The notes under the pieces: model-generated
What the model was told of the DNA's origin: nothing
The model's input: only the letters and a program-made list of their open reading frames with translations
Databases searched by the model: none
Assembly (NCBI GenBank): GCA_025331435.1
Contig: JAIWNI010000129.1
Coordinates: 1-64,000, forward strand
Reading direction: 5' to 3'
Length of the DNA stretch: 64,000 bases
Source of the DNA: Choanephora cucurbitarum
Lineage: Eukaryota; Mucoromycota; Mucoromycetes; Mucorales; Choanephoraceae
Made by a program: the position numbers and the translations under genes
Part shown: in pieces, positions 1 through 11,307 of the stretch
How the letters are laid out: each line of letters begins with the position of its first letter
How positions within the stretch are numbered: the stretch's first letter is position 1

Positions 1-384
1 GGGAGGGGGGGGGGAGTTACATTCGCCTCAAAACAAAGAATAACTTACCATTAGCAGAATGAAAGCGGGGAAAGAGCGGAGAAAGTATTTTTTTTAAATG
101 CTCAATTTCATATAGAAGTAAATTATAACCTCCTATTTAAGCTACTTTTCTTTTCAATGAATCACAAGAAAGTCACCGAAACAGTATCTAACATGGCCCA
201 CACACACTCTCTCTCTTTTTAGCAGAATAGAAAAAAAACTTATGAGTCATTGGGGGGGGGTATCAACGGTACGGTTGTATCTATAAAGCCGATCAATTTA
301 AAAAAGCTATTATTTCAAGTGATTGGAATAAAAAGTAAATTTGTACAACCATACAATGTAACTCCGACCTTAGACAATAAAGTC
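1..384. other. Intergenic, 3' flank of FAR11
   Basis: No gene is visible. The stretch is AT-rich, with a G-rich run at the very start and a second pure run of nine G at 252-260. It lies downstream of the minus-strand FAR11 gene and should include its 3' UTR. Confidence 0.6.
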
Positions 385-3332
385 TTAGAGAATGATGCCA
401 TACTCAATGAGATTAAGCTTAGACAAGAGTATTTCTGTTGTATGCAGTTGCCAATCTTCATCCATGACAGTATGGAGATCAAATGTCCTTAAGATATAAC
501 TTGTGTTGCCTTCTGATGCTGGTTGGTATCGACTGAGTGGCGTTAGTTGTCTAGGCGTCTTTGTTTGGCCTGTCTTGCCGATCTTGAGGGGGGATTGGAT
601 AGGCTGAAATTGAGTCTCTAGTTGTTGTAGATAGAGCTTGTTGATCCTTTCTGTCAGTTGATCTGGTGAGAGCATGGGGGGTTCTGTTGGGAAAGGTGTG
701 CCTGGAGGTTCTGATGGACTGACTGGAGAATCGTCTGTTGGGTCAGACAATAGACACTCTGTACTGATATCCAGTGGTCTATCAGAAACAGGCAGAGAGA
801 CAGACTGATAGTGTTCAGTATGATAGAATTGAGTAAATAGTCGTATACGCTCTTCCTCTACCTATCGTTCATTTCAGTTTAAATGGAAGACTGATGCCAT
901 ACACCTTACTTTAGCATGCTCTATCTCTTCGTCTGAACATGTCATGGATAACCATTCGTCATTGAGTTTGCTTGTACTCTTTAGATAGATACTTGAAATC
1001 ACTTTCATGTTTTCTGTTGTTATTTTTTTTTGTTTAGATAAAGAAGAAGAAGAAGTAGAATTCATAAGACAACTTACGGCTTTTCCATTTCTTTCCAAGA
1101 TAAGGCAATTGATCCTTGATGAGTTTGAGTACATAATGTTCAAGTGTAGGATGGTTCATCTTTAATAAGCGCTTAAGAGCCGTCTTTGATAAGGTCATTA
1201 GCTTGAAATATAGAACTAGTCTCTTTTAGATAACTTACGATGGTTTTGTATTGTGCAAGTAACATTTTAGAATGCACCTTATGCTTCACCACCATCTGAG
1301 TGATGCGTGCTAAATTGATCATCCAAAAGATACACCTCTGATTGGGTGAGCAAACTTGTGTTGATTCAGAATAAAAGATATCTATAGTGTCTTTTTGATC
1401 CTTGACTGAATAGATCAGTTCTTCAGAACCCATGATTTTGGAGACTAGCAACAGAAAGCCAGAATCAGTCAAGAGTTGAGATACATATTCAAATTTCAAG
1501 ATATCTAGTCAAATCACTGTTAGCAAATAGAAAATGGAAGTTGGCATTCTTTACGCACGAGAGGATTTGGTCCATTTGAGTAAGAGAAGCAAGAGGGCTG
1601 AAATGGCTTTCAAATAGATTTCTTTTTCTCTTTTGTGGTGCATTCTATCTGATGATTTATCCTGTTGATTCTCTTCCTTTGTGGTAGAGATGATAGCAGT
1701 AGCAGACATTAAGCAGAGCCTTAACAGAAGAGTGATTGTATTCTGAAGATAGGGTAAAGTAGTTGACTTTGAAAGAAATAGATGATCAATTTACTCCTCT
1801 CCTTTCTTCTTCTTCTACAGTCAAACTTACATAGGATATGCCTAATTCATCATGGTCTTTTCCTTTGACTTCTTTATGTTGCCATCTTTGAGTGTACTGC
1901 TGTTTGATTTGAAGAAGCTGATAGTTTGCTAAAGAGAAATACAGTCTTGACTGAAACACACGATCTGCTTCCTGAATACTATAGGGCGTATCCAGCTTAC
2001 AATGAACAGAATGGTTACCAGCATCTGTATGTCGCTTACTCTTCTTCTTTGCATAGATCATCTTACTCTTGGGTTCCATTGGATGACTGGAACCCATGAT
2101 GGCATCTAAAAAGGGTGAATTGACCAATAAGATGGGATCTATGGCAGAAGGAAGCTGAGTAGGTTGATAATGAGGGTATTTCTTGATAGTCTCTTCTTGA
2201 AAGGACAACAGGCCTTGAGGTGAACATTGGATGGACTCTTTCTTGTTGGGTATATCATCAGTAACCATCAGTGCCAGTTGTCTCTCTTTGTGCTCTTTCA
2301 GGCTCTTGAATCCTTCACTTTCGAAAAGAAGGGATTTCCATAGCAAGAGAATAAACTAACGAATGTAATAGGAGTGTTTATTCCTTGATTTTTATTGTTG
2401 TCAACCCTTTAGACTTACTTTCTTCATAGGGAGTTGATAGGTTTTGTTGAATGAAGATTTCTCAAAGCTGGTAATAAATTGGCATAGAAAGCTAAATAGA
2501 CCTGGTTTCTTGTTCACTAAAGCCAAAAAGATAAGCGATTGAACACCAGTTCTCTCTCTCTACCAACTTACAGAATTCTTTGCGAAAGCTTAAATAATGT
2601 TGTTGATGAATTTCAGAGAATGCAAGTGCTATTTGATACCGTTGAGTTTCTATCATCAGATAAATCAAGGTGATGTAGGCATTCATTGCTTCATGCAACA
2701 GATGACTAAAATCATTTAATGTCTTGCAATAGGAAACGAGAAGCGTATAGATTACCTGTTGGTATCCATGGGCAGAGGAAGGCTACCCAGATAGATCTGT
2801 TTCAATTGCTCAAACTGACTCAACAAGACAGTGAAAGCACCACAGGAAACAAGCAACTGACCACTAAGAAACAGGAATTCACGTCTCTTGCCCTTCCAAA
2901 TAGGTCCAGTAAAATAGCCAAAAGAGACATAGACCAAGATCTGACTGATCTCTAACTTTCTTGCGTGCGTGGCATGATTCAGTTTGGCCAGTAAAGACAG
3001 AATGATGTTCATTCGATCTTCTAAAGGAGTATTGACCCATAGATCATAGGTGTGATTACTGTTGTATTCCTTTTGAAATAGTTGTTGACCTAGTCTGAAT
3101 CTATCAGAGATATCTTCATAGTCTAGAAATTCATTGATTTCAGTTTCAAAGCCATCTGAATCTGGCTGATAATTGTATTGAGAGTAATCATACTAGTATA
3201 AGAAATAGCATTTTAGAAATTGACTTCAACTCATATATTTCACTCTATTACATGCTGATTGGATGGTAACTTTTGAATATGTTCTCTCAGTTTACCAGGT
3301 GTCAAAAGAGGATCGTCATAAACAGAATTCAT
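385..3332 (-). CDS. FAR11: STRIPAK complex subunit FAR11/STRIP
   Basis: This is the striatin-interacting (STRIP/Far11) scaffold of the STRIPAK phosphatase-kinase complex, which in fungi controls hyphal fusion, polarity and cell-cycle re-entry. I joined ten exons: 3252-3332, 2756-3192, 2572-2705, 2419-2501, 1831-2355, 1559-1766, 1239-1504, 1078-1201, 910-1013 and 385-861, giving about 812 residues, close to animal STRIP proteins. The N-terminal N1221 region starts at SDGFETEINEF. Family blocks follow in order: LLLWKSLLF, YLKAISALLLLLLKW, LKFEYVSQLLTDS, MVVKHKVHSKMLL, MNHPTLEHYVLKLIK and NMKVISSIY. The start in the first exon was chosen because it adds a family-like KLREHIQKLP segment. The intron after 1559 uses a weaker GTGCGT donor, because the better GTAAAG four bases on breaks the frame. 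The last exon, proline-rich and then unmatched, is the least certain part. Confidence 0.85.
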
Positions 3333-5506
3333 AAGAAAAAGAAAGAAAAAGATCCTTTCGTTGAGCTATTTTTTTTTAAATGTAAGTTGAATTTAAGGAG
3401 ATGCTTTTCAGAGTATACTATTTGCCCTTTCGTGTTCTTCTTACTCTCAGAATTATCTGCAAGATAGATCACTCACTATACGATGGTAGACAATGTCAAT
3501 TTAAAGTGCGCATCTCAGCAATAGCATCACAGTGACGATTTCCCATAAACCAAGAAAAAGTAACTTGAAATCGTAGATGGGAAGAGAGAATTCATCTCGA
3601 TTTCTTTTTTTTTTGTCCCTTCCTAATAAAGAAAATGAGCTCCTGAAAATCAATGACAACTGTGTAACCAAAATGGGGGGGGGGGTGACAGGGGGGAGCC
3701 CTTTCCTCTCAATTATGCCATTGTAATTGACATTCTCGATAGAATGTTATATAGATAGAGATTAAAGAAAATGGAGACAAGATTTGACATTTTTTTTGGG
3801 GGGAGGAATACAACATAATTAGGCAATGAACAAATGGCCTTTGTTGGTCATAAGAAAGGTTGTCTATGTTGTCAGATAGTCAGCCAACAGAATGAACTTA
3901 TTCCCATATAAAAGAATGTTGGTGTTCAAGAAGTTCTCTATCTCTCTTCCTCGGACCGAGTATATCTTTATTTTCATGAACCCTTTTACAAAGGTGCGCG
4001 CAATTCTTAAGGCCGAGAAAGATGAAATAAAAAAAAAGAGTATAATTCAAATGTGTCCTAAAAAGGTTATTTCGATACAGATCGTGACCTAATTTTTAAA
4101 AAGGAAATTCTTCTGTATTGATCCAAAACATCACTTTTTTTTTTGAAGGGAGAATATGCCACGTTACTGTCATCGCTCTTCTGAAGATGAAATATTTTTT
4201 TTTTTGAACAGCAGGCTTTGGATGAAACAACAGGCACTACAATAACAAACCTCCCCCCTTTTTTTTTATCTTTATATATGACTTGCCACATGAATGAGAA
4301 GAGTCAGTTGATAGATCAAAAGTCATTTTCCAAGACATGCTTTTTGGAGGAATGATCTCATTTTTAATATGTATGAAACAAAAGAAATCGATGGAATAGG
4401 GCCATTAGTGAGATATGGACATAGTCTAAAGGACAATCCTAAAATGTGATGCCATCAATTGGTCATAAATCTGTTATTCTTCCCTTTTGAATGTTAACAT
4501 GGATTTCTACTAAAGAGTATTTAGTTAGATTCAAATATATACAGTGATATATTTGTGATTTTAGTGAGCTATAAAATTCACTGTTTGAGCGTTTACTGTT
4601 TTAAGCAATTGTTAACAAAATGGTTGATGAAAAGACCCCCCCTTTTTTCACTTTCTTAACAGATGATCGAAAAAAAAAACTGTAGAGTCAAACTCAGTTT
4701 AAGAGAATGCGGCTGAAGACAAGCGCTTATACTGTTCTCAGAAGAAATGAACTACTGAACCATCCTCTTTTCTTTGGCTATAACTTTTGAATTGAATGAA
4801 AGCACTAGTATGAATAAAATGGTTAGGCTAAACCAAACTTACGATTTAAAATGAAATGAACTTGTCAAAAGTAGTGTATCGATGATCTCAAAGAAATTGA
4901 TGGATAGAAGGACCATGGAAAGGTTTATTTTTAAATTTCAACTATTTTGGGGTTCCACATGGCCGGCAAGTTAACATATTTAGATAAATGGCAATTCAGG
5001 TACACTTTTGTGTACAATGATGAGACAGTCATTTTGAATGCCCCCCCCCCAATTGATTAATTTTGAGTGATACAGTAGAATCATCTTGAAGATTCTGATC
5101 GATGTTATCATTACAACAAAGAAATTATCATATGAAATATGTAACTTTAATCTTTCTTTTTTGTTCATCATCTTGCTTTGAAACGATGATTTTTTCGGTT
5201 TGATAATTTCATTTATCATCTTATTCTGATAATTCAAAATAATCCAGTGTCGATCCCCACATTCAATCTATTTTTTCTATAAACTTCTATTACCTTAAAG
5301 ATCAGTTTTTGATTAATTTTTCAGATCTTGATAAATTTGACATCAGACATTGTTATTATTTAAAATTGGTTTATTATGTACGTAAATGGACTTCTTTCAT
5401 CAAGAAAGAAAATTTTATATAATTTATAAGATACAAAGAGATAAAAAAAAGGAGGGGTATAATTCAAGAGATACAATAAATACAAAAAAGAGAGTTGATT
5501 AAGGGA
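3333..5506. other. Intergenic, no gene seen
   Basis: About 2.2 kb of AT-rich sequence with many homopolymer tracts, including eleven G at 3675-3685 and ten C at 5041-5050. The short open frames here have no family motifs, splice partners or coding composition, so I call none. Confidence 0.55.
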
Positions 5507-5836
5507 TTAATAGGCACCACTAAGAGAGCTAATGTGACTGCTGCTGTCAGTGTCCATGGTGTAGCCAAACAAGAGTTCATCTTCACTTGGTAAATAGCTG
5601 AATTCTTCAGGATAAGAGGGCAATTCTTCATTCTTCCATTTACATTTTGAGCATTCGTATCGAACACGCATACTGTTTGAGATACATTTGTTGAATAAGA
5701 TGAATTGTCTTTCAGAGCGCATTAATTGCACAGAAGCATGGTGTCTGCATTTGGGACAAGGGTGACTGTTTCTTTCTAAAGAGATCTTCTTTCCAGGTGT
5801 GCTAACGATAGTAAAGTTGTTGGCAGACATTTTCAT
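5507..5836 (-). CDS. Small zinc-ribbon protein
   Basis: An intronless frame of 109 residues. It has a two-knuckle zinc ribbon: CPKC at residues 27-30 and CSKC at 62-65, with hydrophobic and basic residues between them (RSERQFILFNKC). This spacing resembles small C4 ribbons of transcription and RNA-processing factors, but the diagnostic second ribbon of RPB9, RPA12 or TFIIS is absent, so I do not assign it to those. The tail is acidic and serine-rich (SEDELLFGY). A second in-frame ATG lies two codons downstream and could be the real start. It stands alone in gene-poor DNA. The function is unknown and the zinc-binding role is inferred only from the cysteines. Confidence 0.6.
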   Translation of the reverse strand: MKMSANNFTIVSTPGKKISLERNSHPCPKCRHHASVQLMRSERQFILFNKCISNSMRVRYECSKCKWKNEELPSYPEEFSYLPSEDELLFGYTMDTDSSSHISSLSGAY

Positions 5837-8045
5837 AATAATATAGATATTTAATAATTAAAAAAAATAAAGAAATTTGAAATTGGGGAGCTCTTTATAT
5901 AACATTTTGAAATCGGAATTTGTTTGTCCGCTGATCGAAATTCAATTCGATTTCATCAGACCCTGATGAGAGTGGAAAAAAAAATTTGATTCTTCCCTGA
6001 CTTCCCCCCCCCACCATTTTTAGTTATTGCGCGCTCCTGAAACAGTCAGGTCCGCTTACTCCGTTACTTATTTGGTAACTATTTAATTTCTCATGATCAA
6101 ATTTGTCAAAATACAAATCTTTACCCTTTTCCCTTTTTTTTTCTTTATTTTATTGATGCCATTATGAAATACAGTAGATGATGACATCTTTATCATTTGT
6201 GTATGTGTGTGTGTGTCCTGATCTACCCCCCATAGTTAATATATGTATGTGTCTACATGCATGTGGCTTAGTGCTAAGTAGCTTAAGCCCTCTCAGTCTA
6301 TATTCATTTAAAAGTCTGGGCGTTTAGATAGTCCAATCATTCAAAGAAGAAAAAAAAAAAGGGGGAATGGCGTACAGTGGCTTTACTCTTAGTATTATTT
6401 CCGGAAATAGGAAGGTTTCTTAATTTACACTTTCAAATGAGAGAGATTTGCGTACCCTTCGTAACCATACTATTTTAGCAAGTAAACATAGCTTAATTCT
6501 GGAGTGTAGCCACAAAATTCATAGAATACGTATCGGCTCATTCCTTAAATGAGATTCTTCTTTTGAAAAGAAATTCTCTATTCTTAGTCTTTATCATAGA
6601 CCAGATATGTTGAATAGAACCAAGTCCAAGAAGTGCCAAGCAGTAACCTGTATTAACATGAGTATGACAACAATAAGGTAGCACTCTGTCATAGACTGAA
6701 TTGCTCATTAGAAATGATCCATCACTGTCTTTAGCAGCTAGACTGATTGAAATGCAGTGCATTGCGTGTTTCTATCTCCACTACTAAAGTTACTTTATGC
6801 TTACAGAAGTACATCAGTAACAAATGAGATATACATACAGCCTGTTCTGTGCTTGGCATTGCATCACCAAATAAGGAATGTGGGGGGAAGATCAATTTCT
6901 TTTTGATACTTTAATAACGAAATTCAAAGATAACATTCTCAATCCAAACAATCAGTAGAGAACAACAATTAACTTGAGAAATCAATAGTGACAACAATCT
7001 GACATTTGAAGTGTCTGTAGTCATTTGGAAAAGTCGGATCTGGTCTCTAATTAGAGACACTCAGTGAGTTACTTAAATCAATGGCATGATTTTTCCGGCT
7101 TAAGCTTATTATACGGATTCGCATCAGCTTAAAAAAAGAATAATCAGTCTTGAAACCTCTACAATGTTATTTCATTTCTTATTCGCTAGTCAATATGTGT
7201 GTATGTGTGTGTTGATTGTAAAGACAATTCATTTCATACATTCATGATGTATAGAGGCTATTCTATCACAAAAACTGGATTCAGCATACACTCTTTAAGA
7301 AGAGGGATCTAGTATCTTGTCCACATGAAACGAAAACTTTATTTTGAAAGGTTTCATAAAAAAAAAGATCTTCCCAAGTCAAAACAACCAATCAAAGGCT
7401 CGCGTTTCTTGCTTACCAGCATGTCAAAGTAGATCAACTGGTTTCAGATGACTAAAAAAAAAAAGAATGAAGGTGAGTGTGGCCGATTGAGTGAGTAAAT
7501 GATTTCTATCTAACTAAATCAAGACAGAATCCTCTCTATCTGTTAAGCTTACTAAATATGTGTGCAGGTCTTCGGTCTCTTTTAATACACACACACACAC
7601 ATGTAAGACTGCTTGTTCCAATCGCCTGATTGGTAAGTAAAAGAAGAGAGAATCAGTTCATCGCCACTAAAAAAAAATAAATATGATAAACTTCTCAGGG
7701 ATTTTGGTACCTATCAGGTTTGACTTGAAAGAAAAAAAGCGAGGAGGAAGATCCAACTGCTTGTGGGTCTACTTCTCTCTTAAACTAGAATGAATAAAGT
7801 AACCTGATGATACCATCATACCTGATTAACACAGACTATCTTTATTTCAGCCTTTATTTGTTGTTTGTGAATGTAGCCTATATCTTAACTGGTTGAAATG
7901 CTTAGGGACAATACAGGATCCCTTTTGCAACTTGTCGCCGGGGATTCAAAATGACCACATATGGATTGTTAAATGAAATATACTTAATTTTCTATTATTT
8001 TTTTTCTTTTAATCCCCCCCTCTCTCTCATCTTTGTTTTCAACAG
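5837..8045. other. Mostly intergenic, microsatellites
   Basis: About 2.2 kb with no convincing gene apart from the doubtful frame at 6538-6762. It holds short GT/CA microsatellites near 6200-6220, 7195-7212 and 7587-7602, a run of nine C at 6004-6012 and several A/T tracts. The last 60 bases before 8046 are pyrimidine-rich and end in an AG just before the next ATG, so they could be a 5' UTR intron end. Confidence 0.5.
6538..6762 (-). CDS. Doubtful short ORF, possible gene remnant
   Basis: A 74-codon frame with fairly protein-like composition (SVYDRVLPYC, GYCLALLGLG) and a basic tail. No family is recognised, and the sequence upstream gives no clear partner exon, although a possible donor (GCT then GTATGT) and acceptor lie 60-90 nt upstream. 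It may be the decayed last exon of a lost gene or chance. Included only because the surrounding 2 kb is otherwise empty. Confidence 0.2.
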   Translation of the reverse strand: MHCISISLAAKDSDGSFLMSNSVYDRVLPYCCHTHVNTGYCLALLGLGSIQHIWSMIKTKNREFLFKRRISFKE

Positions 8046-9692
8046 ATGCACTTGTTGTCACTTTTACTAGGTCATTATGAAAAGGATAAGCCTTTTTATC
8101 TTTACCGAGCAGAAGGAACCAACACGCTATTGTTCAGATTTGCAGATGTCGTGTCCATCTTCAACCTTACAGCCGATCGTCTACCTTCAGATGGTTCTTA
8201 TTTCGTAGACAGAGAGAGCCCTTATGATGCTTATGTGACCACTACGGATCTAGCCATCTTGGCCATTCGACAGAACAAGTTTCTTTTAGCTGAACTCTGT
8301 AAATTGAAACCAATGGACTACGCTGCCTCTTTAGATGAGTCCATCTTGAGTAACCTGCCTCGGTTTGTCTATCATAAATCTAGAAAGGACGATACTCAAT
8401 ATACAGCCACTCATTTGACAGTAGTAGATCATTCTACTTTTAAAGTCAAATCTGAGCCTAAATCACCACCTCCTTTATCAAATCATATATCCTCAGATCC
8501 AATGGCTTTAAACACTATGTTAATAGGCGCTGGTAGCCAACAACAACAACAACAGATAAGAAGACCAAGCAGGTAAATTTAAGGAGAAAATACTAAAGGA
8601 GAGTGAGATATTGAGAGAATGAATAGAGTGCTTGAAGAACAACCATTACCAAAGAAACAAAAGAAAGATGAACTACCTACTCTTTTGCCCAAATCAGTCC
8701 ATACTGTGAGTTCACAACAACCACAGGCTTCTAGTTTATTAGCCAAAAGACTCAACAACAACAAGAACGCTCGTCACTTAACTATCTATGCACCCTCTTA
8801 TGGTGAACAATTGAATACGGCCATTCGATCTGCTCCTTTGAATTCTAACTTTCGACAACAGACCAAATACAACCAACAACACTATCACCCTCATCATTCA
8901 AACCAGCTTACTCAACCACACCCATTATCACAAGCTACCATGTTGTCTCCTTCTTCAAGTAATGCTACCAGTGCTACTCACTCTGAATTTGCCATACCAC
9001 CTATTGTTCCTTCTCAACATCAACAACAACCACATATACATCATCCACCTCATACAGCTCACCCAAGCAGTATGCACCATCCCTCACATTTCCCACCCCA
9101 TTCACCGCAATACCCACCCCCTCCTCCTCCTCCACCCTCCACCAATTCTGGTTTTAACTTTTCAGCCACTCGCAATGAAACGATACCAAAGACACCTACT
9201 CATAACCTGCTTCAGAAGCAGCAATTCATGCAGCCATTTGAACATCTGTTTGATACAATCGAAACCACACGCACTCTCAAATCAACGTTGGATGATCAGA
9301 TAAGACGTTCTTCAACACTGATACAGACATTACAGACATCGTCTACAACCATTGAAAGTCTTGTCAGAAACCAAGTCAAGGAAGCACAAAAGGAAGTCAT
9401 GCATCGACTAGAAGATCGTATGGAAGAGTTTGTCAGTCGCCTAGCTACTGTTGAAAGGAGAATTAACCATAGTCACAGTATGGATACGATCACTGAGGAA
9501 GAGGAAGACGTGGTGGAGGCTGTTGATAGACGAAAGAGATTGACTCCTTCTTTAAGAACTTCGCAAGAGCCATTGGTAAATCCACCTACCATTGTCAAGT
9601 CACAACACGATATTGGCTTAAGTGAATATCAGCAAATGCTTGATACGTTACGTGAACGTCTTGATAGACTTGAAAGACAATTAGAATCTTAG
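8046..9692 (+). CDS. Unknown protein, probably nuclear, coiled-coil C-terminus
   Basis: Two exons join in frame: the first ends about 8573 (AGC AG before GTAAAT) and the second begins at about 8619 or 8628. Both acceptors keep the frame, giving introns of 45 or 54 nt. The first part (about 110 residues) is an ordered-looking domain with FYLYRAEGTNTLLFRF and YVTTTDLAILAIRQNKFLLAEL that I cannot assign. A glutamine run, a basic PKKQKK cluster that looks like a nuclear signal, then a long Gln/His/Pro-rich disordered stretch with a run of prolines follow. The last 130 residues are charged and predicted coiled coil (MHRLEDRMEEFVSRLATVE and a final LRERLDRLERQL). This layout is common in fungal transcription co-regulators, but that is inference only. 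The gene sits 150 bp upstream of the CDK1-like gene on the same strand. Confidence 0.7.
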
Positions 9693-9845
9693 TTAATAAA
9701 AAAGAAAGCCTTTTATTCATGCTTATTCCGGTCCGAGCTTATTTGACGCGCATTGTTTGATTGAAACTCAACCGCGTCTCTTTCTTTTTTTTTTTTTTTT
9801 ATTATATACTTTAACCCCTCTTTTTTTTTTTTTGTTGTCGAAACC

Positions 9846-11307
9846 ATGAATAAAAACATACCTACTCCATTTTCCAAACAAATCAGAACGATCAAGACAA
9901 ATGTATCTCAAGAGACAAAACAGTTAACCAATTCACACTCATTGTCTACTCAACCACAGAAACATGAGCCAGATCTACTCATGTCAAAGCTTTTAAATAA
10001 AGAGCTTAAAGATACCTCTAGCGAGAACGCAAAACCTATACCAAAATCATTTCAGGTCAAAGAAGACCCTAAAAAGAAACCAGTGAAACAGATACAACAC
10101 AAGCAGAAACAAGAGGATCGTGACGAGATGGCCAACCCCAATGATCTAGACGGCTATGAAAAGATCAGCAAGATCGGCGAAGGCACTTATGGTGTTGTCT
10201 TTAAAGCAATGCAGAAGAATACCAATACATTAGTCGCACTCAAGAAGATTCGCCTGAATCTACAGGAAGGTGTACCTACCACAACAATCCGAGAAATTGC
10301 CATTTTGAAGGAAATGAAGCATCAGCATATCGTCAAACTGTTGGATATGATACAACGAGATGCCACAATCTACCTTGTCTTTGATTATTTCGAAATGGAT
10401 TTAAGGCGATATATGGATAAGACAAAGCGGAAGGGAATGACAGCCAATCACATCAAAGTATGAAGTATAATGAAATTTAGTTTATAGTACTCGTTTTTTT
10501 TGATTGTTCTCCTCTTAGAGTTTTACACATCAATTGTTAAAAGGAATACGGTACTGTCATTCACATCGTATCATTCACCGAGATCTTAAACCACAAAACC
10601 TCTTGATCGATAAACATGGTCGTCTGACAATTGCTGATCTTGGTCTCTCTCGAGCCTTTGGCGTACCTATGCGTACATACACACATCAAGTAAGTTTGGG
10701 TATCATGGAGCGCTTTACAAGGCCAATTGATGCTTTATTTAGGTCATCACATTATGGTATCGTGCACCTGAAATTTTGTTGGGCAGTCGGCATTATTCTA
10801 CTGCTGTTGATATGTGGAGTGTGGGTTGTATCATGGCCGAGATGATCACTTTGAAAGCAATATTTCCTGGTGCCACCCAGATTGATGAAATGTTTCGAAT
10901 CTTTCAAATGCTTGGAACACCTACTGAAGAAACATGGCCTGGTGTATCCACACTACCTGACTACAATGCTAGTTTTCCTCGTAAGTTTGTTGTCATAGCA
11001 ACCATACAATAGAGTATTCATTCTTATCTCTTTTATCATAGCTTGGAAGGCAAAAGAACTTCGGAAAGCAATTGAAGATTATTCTTATTCCATTCGTGAC
11101 TTACCTGATGCCACTTATGATTTACTAGAGGTATTAAAGAGAGAGAGAGAGAGAGAAAGAGAATGACTACAAAAATAGGTATCTAAGAACTAATCTATTG
11201 GTTTCAAATAGTCGTTGCTTACTTATGATCCAGCTACACGACTGTCAGCAGCAAAAGCAGAACAGCATGTCTATTTTTACAATGATATCACCATGCTTAA
11301 GTTTTGA
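9846..11307 (+). CDS. CDK1-like cyclin-dependent kinase with N-terminal extension
   Basis: Five exons (9846-10457, 10519-10689, 10743-10980, 11042-11130, 11212-11307) encode about 401 residues. The kinase domain begins near residue 103. It shows the glycine loop GEGTYG (111-116), catalytic lysine in VALKK (133), HRDLKPQN with the Asp at 226, and the T-loop Thr at 259 in TYTHQ followed by [10 protein letters not shown]. Overall it is closest to CDK1/Cdc28, which drives mitotic entry with cyclins. Two hallmark motifs differ: the cyclin-binding helix reads PTTTIRE rather than PSTAIRE, and the metal-binding motif is DLG rather than DFG, as in plant CDKB. A lysine- and glutamine-rich extension of about 100 residues precedes the domain. 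An internal ATG at 10128 would give a normal-length kinase, so the real start is uncertain. Confidence 0.85.
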
